Assembly: GCA_947507735.1 (NCBI GenBank)
Contig: CANNRA010000002.1
Coordinates: 1 to 33,000, forward strand
Direction: 5' to 3'
DNA from: Actinomycetota bacterium
Lineage (GTDB): Bacteria > Actinomycetota > Thermoleophilia > Gaiellales > Gaiellaceae
Length of the DNA stretch: 33,000 nt
The notes beneath the pieces were generated by a model. The model was not told where the DNA came from, ran no database searches, and was given only the letters and a program-made list of their open reading frames with translations. Within the stretch, counting starts at the first letter, position 1. Every line of letters starts with the position of its first letter. The position numbers and the translations under genes are program-made. This document shows positions 25,729 through 33,000 of this stretch, one piece after another.

Positions 25729-26942
25729 GCGCCCGGCTCGATCACCTGTGGCGCGCCGAAGGCCCACAGCGCCTCGGGCACGTGCACCGAGCCGTCCGGC
25801 TGCTGGTGGTTCTCCAGCACCGCCAGCACGGCGCGGCCGGTGACCGCGGTGCCGTTCAGCGTGTGCAGCGGCTCGACGCCCTTCTCGCCGCGCCAGCGGA
25901 TGCCGAGCCGACGGGCCTGGAAGTCGGTGGTGTTCGACGTCGAGGTGACCTCGCGGTAGCGGCCCTGGGACGGGAACCACGCCTCGCAGTCGTACTTCTT
26001 GGCGGCCGAGGCGCCGAGGTCGCCGGCGGCGGTCAGGATCACCCGGTACGGGATCCCCAGGTCGCGCAGCAGCTCCTCCTCGTTCGCGAGCACGGCATCG
26101 TGCTCGGCGTAGGAGTCCTCGGGGCGGCAGAAGATGAACATCTCGATCTTGTCGAACTGGTGCAGGCGGAACATGCCGCGCGTGTCCTTGCCGGCGGCGC
26201 CGGCCTCGCGGCGGAAGCAGGTGCTCCAGCCGGAGTAGCGCGCGGGCAGCTCGGCAGGATCGAGGATCTCGCCCATGTGGATGCCGGCCAGCGCGACCTC
26301 GGAGGTGCCGGTGAGGTACAGGTCGTCGCTCTCCAGCTTGTAGAGGTTCGCGGCGTCGGTGGGGAGGAAGCCGGTGCCGTACATCGCCTCCTCGCGCACG
26401 AGGACGGGCGGCAGCACGGGCGTGAAGCCCTTGCCGGCAAGCTTGGAGATCGCCATCTGGAAGACGGCGAGCTGGAGCAGCGCGGCGGCGCCCATCGTGT
26501 AGCCGAAGCGGGCGCCGGAGAGGCGGGCGGCGCGCTCCATGTCGAAGCGGCCGAGGGCGGTGTGCTCTTTCGGCTCGGTGATCGTGGGGATCGTGCCGGC
26601 CTCGCGGATGACGATGAAGTCGTCCTCGCCACCCTCGGGCACGCTCGCGTGCGGCGGGTTGGGGACGAAGTCGAGCAGGCGGTCGCGCTCGGCCTCAGCG
26701 GCGGCGATCTGCTGCTCGAGCTCCTGCAGCTCGACCTTGACGGCCTTCAGCTCCTCGAGCTGCTCGGGCGTCGGCTTGCCCTTCAGCTTGGTGCGGCCGC
26801 GCAGCTCGTCCACCTTCGGCACGAGGGCGCGCCACGCCTCGTCAGCGGCGATCAGCGCGTCGAATGCCTCGGCGGCGCCCTTGCGGGCGAGGGCGGCACG
26901 GGTGCCGGGGACGTCGTTGCGGGCAGCTCTGAGATCGATCAC
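25725..26942 (-). CDS. serS: Seryl-tRNA synthetase
   Basis: MIDLRAARNDVPGTRAAL N-terminal coiled-coil arm; TGTSEVALAG; TCFRREAGAAGKDTRGMFRLHQFDKIEMFIF; TLNGTAVTGRAVLAVLENHQQPDGSVHVPEAL. Confidence 0.97.
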   Translation of the reverse strand: MIDLRAARNDVPGTRAALARKGAAEAFDALIAADEAWRALVPKVDELRGRTKLKGKPTPEQLEELKAVKVELQELEQQIAAAEAERDRLLDFVPNPPHASVPEGGEDDFIVIREAGTIPTITEPKEHTALGRFDMERAARLSGARFGYTMGAAALLQLAVFQMAISKLAGKGFTPVLPPVLVREEAMYGTGFLPTDAANLYKLESDDLYLTGTSEVALAGIHMGEILDPAELPARYSGWSTCFRREAGAAGKDTRGMFRLHQFDKIEMFIFCRPEDSYAEHDAVLANEEELLRDLGIPYRVILTAAGDLGASAAKKYDCEAWFPSQGRYREVTSTSNTTDFQARRLGIRWRGEKGVEPLHTLNGTAVTGRAVLAVLENHQQPDGSVHVPEALWAFGAPQVIEPGA

Positions 26943-27028
26943 GGTGCGGGAAGCGTAGTGGGCCGGGCCGGTCGGCGTCGCAGCGTCACGGTTGTCCTGC
27001 CCGGCTGCGGCGGTGTACCGTCGCTGCC

Positions 27029-27904
27029 ATGCCTCTGGCGAAGATCGCGCGCTCCGGCCGCGTGCAGCTCACCCGGCTCACGCTGCACCACCTCGACTGG
27101 CCGGCCGCCACCGCCGAGGCCGCCGCCGAGCCGCCGATCGTCCTGCTCCATCCCAACCGCACCAACGCCCGTGTCTGGGACTACGTGGTCGAGCACTCGA
27201 CGCTGCCCAACCGCTGGCTCGCCCCTGACCAGCGCGGCCACGGCCGCTCGGACTATCCGGAGAGCGGCTACCAGCTGGACGACTACGTCACCGACCTGGT
27301 CGAGCTGCTGGACGCGCTCGGCGTGGCGCGCGCGCACTTCCTGGCAGCCGCGACCGGCGGCAACATCGCCCTGCTCGTTGCAGCGCAGCACCCGGAGCGG
27401 GTCGCCTCGCTCACCGTCGTCGACCCCGGCCTCTCGCTCGACCCGGCGATCAGCCACGCGGTGCGCGACCAGATGAAGCTCGAGTTCCGCTTCCCGTCGC
27501 TGGCCGAGGCGCGTGCCCGGATGCCGTTCTCGGCCCACTGGTCGGACGAGCTGAAGGAGCACTACGCGCGCTACTCGTTCCGCGCCGTTGACGGGCCGGA
27601 CACGGGCGTCGCCCCGGACGAGGGCGATGTCGAGTGGCGCTACTTCATCCCCGGCGTGATCGAGACCGAGGCGGCGCTCGAGCACGACATGTGGGATCGC
27701 ATCGACGTGCGCTGCCCCCTGCTGGCGATCCGCGGCGCCGAGTCGAAGGTGTTCGACGAGACGCGCATGGCGCGCCTCAAGGCGATCGTGCCGGCCTGCG
27801 AGACGCTCGCGATCGCGGCCGACCACCGGGTGAGCCAGGACAACCCGCAGGCGCTCGCGGCCGCGGTGGACGACTTCATCCGGCGCAGCGGCAGCGGCGC
27901 CTAG
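27029..27904 (+). CDS. Alpha/beta-hydrolase-fold protein with degenerate nucleophile elbow
   Basis: LHPNRTNARVWDYVV, WLAPDQRGHGRSDYPESGYQLDDYVTDLVELLDALGVARAHFLAAATGGNIALLVAAQHPERV; C-terminal ADHRVSQDNPQAL. Confidence 0.85.
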   Translation: MPLAKIARSGRVQLTRLTLHHLDWPAATAEAAAEPPIVLLHPNRTNARVWDYVVEHSTLPNRWLAPDQRGHGRSDYPESGYQLDDYVTDLVELLDALGVARAHFLAAATGGNIALLVAAQHPERVASLTVVDPGLSLDPAISHAVRDQMKLEFRFPSLAEARARMPFSAHWSDELKEHYARYSFRAVDGPDTGVAPDEGDVEWRYFIPGVIETEAALEHDMWDRIDVRCPLLAIRGAESKVFDETRMARLKAIVPACETLAIAADHRVSQDNPQALAAAVDDFIRRSGSGA

Positions 27905-27916
27905 CGGGGCTTTCGC

Positions 27917-28279
27917 CTAGCCCAGCCGGCCGGCGCGGAACTCGCCGAGGGTCAGCGCTGCGCTCATCTGCACCTCGCGCGGAGCGTCGTTCGCCCCGGC
28001 GAGCGCCTCCAGCGCGGCGACGGCCTCCTGCGGCGCCCAGCCCAGCGCGTGCGCCGCGGCGACCGAGCGGACGGCAGGGTCGGGGTCGTCCAGCAGGATG
28101 GTGATGCCGTCGCGGCCGGCCTGCCACTTGCGCAGGCTGTCGTAGGTCTCCTGGATGCGCTCGTACTTGCGGTGCGCCTTGCGGCCCGCGCCCTTGCGCT
28201 CCGAGCTCTGCTCGGCGATCCACTCGACGATCAGGGCGCGATAGGTCGCGAGCAGGGGGTCAACCGGGTTCTTTGCCAT
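27917..28279 (-). CDS. Small HEAT-like/DUF2019-type helical-repeat protein
   Basis: DDPDPAVRSVAAAHALGWAPQEAVAALEALAGANDAPREVQMSAALTLGEFR; start abuts the SDR stop. Confidence 0.6.
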   Translation of the reverse strand: MAKNPVDPLLATYRALIVEWIAEQSSERKGAGRKAHRKYERIQETYDSLRKWQAGRDGITILLDDPDPAVRSVAAAHALGWAPQEAVAALEALAGANDAPREVQMSAALTLGEFRAGRLG

Positions 28280-29113
28280 CTAGTGCGTCTCCTCGCCGCC
28301 GGAGACGTTCATCGCCTCGCCGGTGACGTAGCCAGCCTGCTCGCTGCACAGCCAGGCGCAGGCCTTGGCGATGTCGTCGGGCAGGCCGGGGCGGCCCAGC
28401 GGGATGCGGCTCGTCATCGCGGCCATGTACTCGTCGTGGGTGAGGCCAAGCGCCTTCGAGAAGAAGTCGTTCTGCCAGGCGCCGAGGCCGGTCGTCACGT
28501 GGTTCGGGCAGATCGCGTTGACGGTGACGTTGTGCGCGCCCAGCTCGATCGCCACCGAGCGGGTGAAGCCGATCACGCCGTGCTTCGACGCCACGTAGGC
28601 CGAGGCGTACGGGAAGCCTGACTTGCCGCCCTGCGACGAGATGTTGACGATGCGGCCGCCGCGCTGCTGCGCGATCAGCTGCCGCGCGACGTGCTTGGTG
28701 CAGAGGAACATGCCGCGCAGGTTGACGTCGAGGACGACGTCCCACTCGTCGGCGGTCATCTCGGTGACGAGCTTCATCAGGTAGCCGACGCCCGCGTTGT
28801 TGACGAGGATGTCGATGCCGCCGAAGCGCTCCACCACGGCAGCGACCATCGCCTCGACCGAGGCCTCGTCGCGCACGTCGCAGTGGACGGTCATGACCTC
28901 GGTGCCGGTCGCGCGGATCTCCGCGGCGACCTGCTCCAGCTCGGCCGTCGTCGCCACGCCGTGCGTGGGGAAGAGGTCGCCCTCGGTGCGGCCAAGGTCG
29001 GCGATGACGACCTTGCAGCCCTCCTGGCCGAGGCGCAGGGCCATTGCCTGGCCGAGGCCGCCGTGGCGCCCCGACCCCGTCACGATCGCGATCTTCCCGT
29101 GGAGTCCGTACAT
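28280..29113 (-). CDS. Short-chain dehydrogenase/reductase (SDR)
   Basis: IVTGSGRHGGLGQAMA, NNAG, ISSQGGKSGFPYASAYVASKHG (YxxxK). Alternative GTG start at 29119. Confidence 0.93.
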   Translation of the reverse strand: MYGLHGKIAIVTGSGRHGGLGQAMALRLGQEGCKVVIADLGRTEGDLFPTHGVATTAELEQVAAEIRATGTEVMTVHCDVRDEASVEAMVAAVVERFGGIDILVNNAGVGYLMKLVTEMTADEWDVVLDVNLRGMFLCTKHVARQLIAQQRGGRIVNISSQGGKSGFPYASAYVASKHGVIGFTRSVAIELGAHNVTVNAICPNHVTTGLGAWQNDFFSKALGLTHDEYMAAMTSRIPLGRPGLPDDIAKACAWLCSEQAGYVTGEAMNVSGGEETH

Positions 29114-29164
29114 GGGCACGACCCTACACCGAGCGGGCGCCGCGCGACCCGGGTCGCTCCGGGC

Positions 29165-30775
29165 CTACAGCTCCTCGACGATGTGCATGGCGGTGCGCAG
29201 CGCGAGCGCCTGCAGGGTCGGCGTCGGGTTGATCGACGCGCACGTCACGAACGTCGAGCCGTCGACGACGAAGAGGTTGTCGACGTCGTGCGCCCGGCCG
29301 AAGCCGTCCACCACCGAGCGCCTCGGGTCGTCGCCCATGCGCGCGGTGCCCATCAGGTGGAAGCGGGAGTCGGCGGGGAGGTGCTGCTCGATCACGTCGA
29401 CGGCCCCGGCCTCGCGCAGCAGCTCGCGCGCGACCTCGGCGCCCGCGGCCAGGATCTGCTCGGAGTTCTCGCTCACGGTGTAGACCATGCGTGCCGTCGG
29501 TATGCCGTCGCGGTCGCGCTGCGACCAGTCGACCTCGATGCGGTTGTGCTGCTCCGGCAGATCCTCGGCCACGATCGCCAGGCCGGCCGTGCGCCCGAAC
29601 ACCTGCTCGAACCGCTCGTGGTGGCGGCGGCCCCAGGGCAGAGGCGTCGCGAACGACCCGAGCGCCGTGATCGCCGGGCCGTGCGAGCGCAGCGCCTGCA
29701 GCGTGAAGCCGCGCACGTAGTCGCGCGCGGGGTCAGTCTCGTAGAACTCCTGGCTGAAGATCGTGCAGGCGGTCGGCCCCTTCCAGCCTTCCAGTAGCTC
29801 GTCGAAGACGCCGATCGCGGTCGCCAGCGGGTGCAGCATCAGGTTCTTGCCGACGAGCCCCGACGAGTTGGCGATGCCGTCCGGGAAGCGCTCGGAGCGT
29901 GACGCGAGCAGCAGGCGCGGCGTGCCGATGCCGTTTGCCGCCACGACGACGCGGGCCGCGGGCTGGAAGTGCAGCTCGCCGGCGGCGTCGAGGTAGTGGG
30001 CGCCGGCGCAGCGGCCGCTCGCGTCCACGGGCAGCTCGACGACGCGGGCGCGCGTGCGCAGCTCGACGCCGTTCCTGATCGCCTTCGGCCAGTAGGTGAT
30101 GTCGGTCGAGGCCTTTGCCTGCTGGTAGCAGCCGAGCTCCATCATCCCGCAGTTGTTGCAGGCGCCGCGCCCGTCGCCGTACGGCCGCGAGTTGGTGGCG
30201 ACGTCGCTCGGCCACCAGTGCCAGCCCTTGCGGTCGAAGGCGGCGGCGAGGCGCTCGCCGGGCTTGCCGGGCGAGATCGGCGGGGTCTGGCGTGGCCTAC
30301 GCGGCGGGTTGGCCGGGTCGCCCGCGAGGCCGGCGACGCCCATCAGCTCGTCGTTCAGCTCGTAGAAGTCGGCGAGGTCGTCGTAGGTGAGCGGCCAGTC
30401 GTCGGCGACGCCGTCGAGGCTCTGCACCCGGAAGTCGGACGGGTGGAAGCGCGGGAAGTGCGCCGACCAGAGGATGGTCGAGCCGCCGACGCCGTTCCAG
30501 AGCAGCGGCTTGATCGGCGACTGCGCGTCCTCGATCGGATAGTCGACGTCGAGGCCGCGCGTGTTCGGGTTGGGGCTCCGGCGGAACTGGCGGTGGATCT
30601 CCCACTGGTCATCGGCCGAGAGGTAGCTGCGCGGGTCGCTCCAGTCACCGCGCTCGAGGCAGACGACCTTCGCGCCGGTGTCCCCGCTGACCGCCCAGGC
30701 GACGGCGGCGCCGCTCGCGCCCGCACCGACGATCAGCACGTCGCAGGCGTCGTGCACATGCTTCGGCGCGCTCAT
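29165..30775 (-). CDS. GMC-family FAD oxidoreductase (gluconate-2-dehydrogenase large-subunit-like)
   Basis: VLIVGAGASGAAVAWAV; GVGGSTILWSAHFPRF; ACNNCGMMELGCYQQAKAS; HLMGTARMGDDPRRSVVDGFGRAHDVDNLFVVDGSTFVTCASINPTPTLQALALRTA. Confidence 0.93.
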   Translation of the reverse strand: MSAPKHVHDACDVLIVGAGASGAAVAWAVSGDTGAKVVCLERGDWSDPRSYLSADDQWEIHRQFRRSPNPNTRGLDVDYPIEDAQSPIKPLLWNGVGGSTILWSAHFPRFHPSDFRVQSLDGVADDWPLTYDDLADFYELNDELMGVAGLAGDPANPPRRPRQTPPISPGKPGERLAAAFDRKGWHWWPSDVATNSRPYGDGRGACNNCGMMELGCYQQAKASTDITYWPKAIRNGVELRTRARVVELPVDASGRCAGAHYLDAAGELHFQPAARVVVAANGIGTPRLLLASRSERFPDGIANSSGLVGKNLMLHPLATAIGVFDELLEGWKGPTACTIFSQEFYETDPARDYVRGFTLQALRSHGPAITALGSFATPLPWGRRHHERFEQVFGRTAGLAIVAEDLPEQHNRIEVDWSQRDRDGIPTARMVYTVSENSEQILAAGAEVARELLREAGAVDVIEQHLPADSRFHLMGTARMGDDPRRSVVDGFGRAHDVDNLFVVDGSTFVTCASINPTPTLQALALRTAMHIVEEL

Positions 30776-31218
30776 GCCTGCCGCCAGTGCGGAGCGCGGG
30801 TGCGGGCCGCCGCGATCAACGCCTCGTCGAAGGGCGGCAGCTCGTGGCCGTCGGGCTGCGGTGCGCCTGGCCGGTAGCCGGTCTTCGCGGCGACGATTGC
30901 CAGCACGCGCGGGTCGATGTAGTAGGCGTTGTAAGCGGCCTGGAGCGCGGCGCCGAAGCCGGCAGGCTCGCTCGCGGCGAGGGCGGTGAGGGCTGTCTCG
31001 CGCTCGTCGGGGCCGTGCGTGGCGAAGCCGGCGGGAAGCGCGGCGAGCAAGGCTCGCAGCGGCGCCAGCCCGGCGACGCTCAGCCCGGCCAGGCGGATGG
31101 CCTCGGCCGGCAGGTCAAGGTCGGTGGCGGCAGGCCACTCGGGGCTGCCCGGCAGGAACGTGTCGAGGACGGCGGCGAGGAGCGCACGCTCTTCGGCCGG
31201 GAGGCGCTGGTCGGTCAC
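30772..31218 (-). CDS. Gluconate 2-dehydrogenase subunit 3-like small subunit
   Basis: LLAAVLDTFLPGSPEWPAATDL...FGAALQAAYNAYYIDPRVLAIVAAKTGYRPGAPQPDGHELPPFD; 4-nt overlap with the GMC start. Confidence 0.78.
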   Translation of the reverse strand: MTDQRLPAEERALLAAVLDTFLPGSPEWPAATDLDLPAEAIRLAGLSVAGLAPLRALLAALPAGFATHGPDERETALTALAASEPAGFGAALQAAYNAYYIDPRVLAIVAAKTGYRPGAPQPDGHELPPFDEALIAAARTRAPHWRQA

Positions 31219-31260
31219 CCGCCGATCCTAGAAGGCGGCGCGGCGGCGTGCCGGGGCAGC

Positions 31261-32088
31261 TCAGCCGCGGCGGGCGAGCACAGCCTCGATCACCTGGGCG
31301 ACGCCCTCCTCGTCCACCGAGGGGCAGATCCAGTCGGCGATCGCTTTTAGCCTGGGCGTCGCGTTGTCGACGGCGACGGCGTAGCCGGCCCATTCGAGCA
31401 GCTCGATGTCGTTGTCACCGTCGCCGCAGCCGAGGGTGGCTGCCTGGTCGAAGCCGAGGCGCTCGGCGACGAAGGCGAGGCCGGAGCCCTTGGTGACGTG
31501 CAGGTCGCTGAACTCGAGGAAGTGGGGGAGCGAGCGGGCGACGTGCAGCCGGCCGGCGAACAGCTCCTGCAGCTCGATCTCGAGCTGGACGACGCGCGCC
31601 TCCTCGTCCACGACGACGAGCTTGGTCGGGCGCTCGCGCAGGAACGACTGCAGCGGGCCGACGGCGAAGACGGGGATGTGCTGGAACGCGGAGTAGCGCC
31701 GCGAGTAGGCGGTCTCCTGCTCGACGTAGAGCGTGTCGTCGACGTAACAGTTGAGCGAGAAGCCCCGGGCCTCGACCGCCGCGATCACCTCGTGCGCCAG
31801 GTCGAGCGGGACGGGCTCGTGCAGCAGCGTCTCGCCGGTGACCGGGTCGCCGACCCAGGCGCCCTGGTAGCAGACGAGCGGCGCCGTGATGCCTGCGGCA
31901 AGCGCGTACGGCAGGGCCGAGCTGTACATCCGCCCGGTGACGATCAGGACGTGGATCCCGGCAGCGCGCGCAGCGGCGATCGCGGCGAGCGTGCGTGGGC
32001 GCCACGTCACATCGGCGGGCAGCAGCGTGCGGTCGAGGTCGCAGGCGATTGCCTGGACGTCAGCGGGGAAGTCGTGGGGGAGGAGCAG
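31261..32088 (-). CDS. HAD-superfamily (Cof-type) phosphatase; start inferred as CTG at 32088
   Basis: Motif I AIACDLDRTLLPAD (upstream of the listed ORF), VTGR, VTKGSGLAFVAERLG, GCGDGDNDIELLEWAGYAVAVDNA. Confidence 0.85.
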   Translation of the reverse strand: MLLPHDFPADVQAIACDLDRTLLPADVTWRPRTLAAIAAARAAGIHVLIVTGRMYSSALPYALAAGITAPLVCYQGAWVGDPVTGETLLHEPVPLDLAHEVIAAVEARGFSLNCYVDDTLYVEQETAYSRRYSAFQHIPVFAVGPLQSFLRERPTKLVVVDEEARVVQLEIELQELFAGRLHVARSLPHFLEFSDLHVTKGSGLAFVAERLGFDQAATLGCGDGDNDIELLEWAGYAVAVDNATPRLKAIADWICPSVDEEGVAQVIEAVLARRG

Positions 32089-32091
32089 GCG

Positions 32092-32526
32092 CTACTTGCC
32101 GGCGACGGCCGACACGTACGCGACGACGTCGTCAACCTGCGTGGCGCTGAGCTGGCTCGCGAACGCGGGCATCGCGCCCAGGCCGTTCGCGACGCGCTCG
32201 CGGACGAGGGCCGCATTGGGCTTCGTCTGATCCAGGTTCGGGCCGACCGCGCCGGTGGAGCCTGCGTCCTTCAGCGTGTGGCAGGCGACGCAGCCCGAAC
32301 TCGCGAACACCGTCTTGCCGGCGTCGGGATCACCCACGGCGGCAGCAGCCGTCGTTTCAGCAGCGGTGGTTGCCGTAGCGGCAGTCGTTGTCGGCGCGGC
32401 GGTCGTCGTGCCCGACACCGTCTTCGGCAGCGGCGAGACCGTCTGCTGCGTGTAGCCGCCACAGCCGGCGAGAAGCAGCGCGGCAGCAGTGACGACGGGG
32501 ATGGCGATGATTCCGATCCGGCGCAT
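32092..32526 (-). CDS. Lipoprotein monoheme cytochrome c
   Basis: Signal and lipobox MRRIGIIAIPVVTAAALLLAGCGG; CVACH at 32278-32292; MPAFASQLSATQVDDVVAYVSAVAGK. GTG start at 32544 also possible. Confidence 0.9.
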   Translation of the reverse strand: MRRIGIIAIPVVTAAALLLAGCGGYTQQTVSPLPKTVSGTTTAAPTTTAATATTAAETTAAAAVGDPDAGKTVFASSGCVACHTLKDAGSTGAVGPNLDQTKPNAALVRERVANGLGAMPAFASQLSATQVDDVVAYVSAVAGK

Positions 32527-32540
32527 GCCGCAGAGGATAC

Positions 32541-33000
32541 TCACGCCGCCGAACGCCGTGCGCGGCGAACTGCCTCCCAGGCCAGCAGCGGGGCGACCTG
32601 GAGCACGGCGAAGGCCAGCACCTGGACGGGCGTGTCGTTGACGAGCAGCGAGACGACGACCGCGATCAGGAACGCGTCGATGACGGGGGAGCGGCGGCGC
32701 CGCGTCGCCGCGAACGTGAGCCCGATCACCGACCAGACGGAGGCGATGATCACGCCGGTGCTCCCGGCGACCTTGTGGATCGACACGTCGAGCCGGCTGA
32801 CGATGTCGGTGACGACGGTGGTGGGTCCCCCGCCGGCTGCAGCCGTGACATGGCTGTGGCCGCCGGCGAGTGCGTCGAGGCCGACGAAGGCGGCAGCGAG
32901 CGCGATCCCGGCGCCGACGACGAGCGCGATCTCGACGGGGCGGATGCGGCCCCCGCGCAGGCGCAGGGCGAGCACGAGGTAGCCGGCGAGCAGCACGAGC
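32541..33000 (-). CDS. Membrane protein, 5' end probably beyond the window's right edge
   Basis: Several hydrophobic segments (VEIALVVGAGIALAAAFVGL, VIIASVWSVIGLTFAA, AFLIAVVVSLLVND, VLAFAVLQVAPLLAWEAV). Confidence 0.6.
   Translation of the reverse strand, partial: LVLLAGYLVLALRLRGGRIRPVEIALVVGAGIALAAAFVGLDALAGGHSHVTAAAGGGPTTVVTDIVSRLDVSIHKVAGSTGVIIASVWSVIGLTFAATRRRRSPVIDAFLIAVVVSLLVNDTPVQVLAFAVLQVAPLLAWEAVRRARRSAA

Noticed and set aside
25659-27476. 605-aa plus-strand ORF opposite serS
   Set aside because: Shadow ORF of serS and ridA; no domain motifs.
31498-32982. 494-aa plus-strand ORF opposite the HAD/cytochrome/membrane genes
   Set aside because: Shadow ORF; the minus strand carries intact HAD motifs, a CxxCH and a lipobox.

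Overview
The window is about 33 kb of high-GC DNA, probably from an actinobacterium (the codon style and gene families suggest a Thermoleophilia-like lineage; this is inference). It opens inside a giant repeat-built surface-type protein truncated at the left edge. After it come a transmembrane GGDEF diguanylate cyclase, an alpha/beta hydrolase, a membrane protein plus DUF2237 pair, a GntR/FCD regulator plus aceE (pyruvate dehydrogenase E1), two consecutive PQQ-propeller quinoproteins followed by a diheme cytochrome c, two cupin proteins, an orphan membrane gene region, tRNA-Ser(UGA), a secreted tandem-duplicated protein coupled to a thioredoxin, serS-ridA, an alpha/beta-hydrolase-like protein, and a leftward block (GMC oxidoreductase with its small subunit, SDR, HEAT-like protein, HAD phosphatase, lipoprotein cytochrome c, partial membrane protein). 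No CRISPR array, transposase or rRNA was seen. The observations I consider most worth a second look are: (1) a degenerate response-regulator receiver-like domain at the extreme C terminus of the Ig-like repeat giant; (2) a HAD phosphatase whose catalytic motif I lies upstream of every ATG/GTG/TTG, leaving CTG as the apparent start; (3) an alpha/beta-hydrolase that lacks the nucleophile serine; (4) a palindromic operator-like site overlapping the gntR start upstream of aceE; (5) an apparently highly expressed PQQ dehydrogenase and diheme cytochrome c module. All family assignments come from reading motifs; no database search was run.
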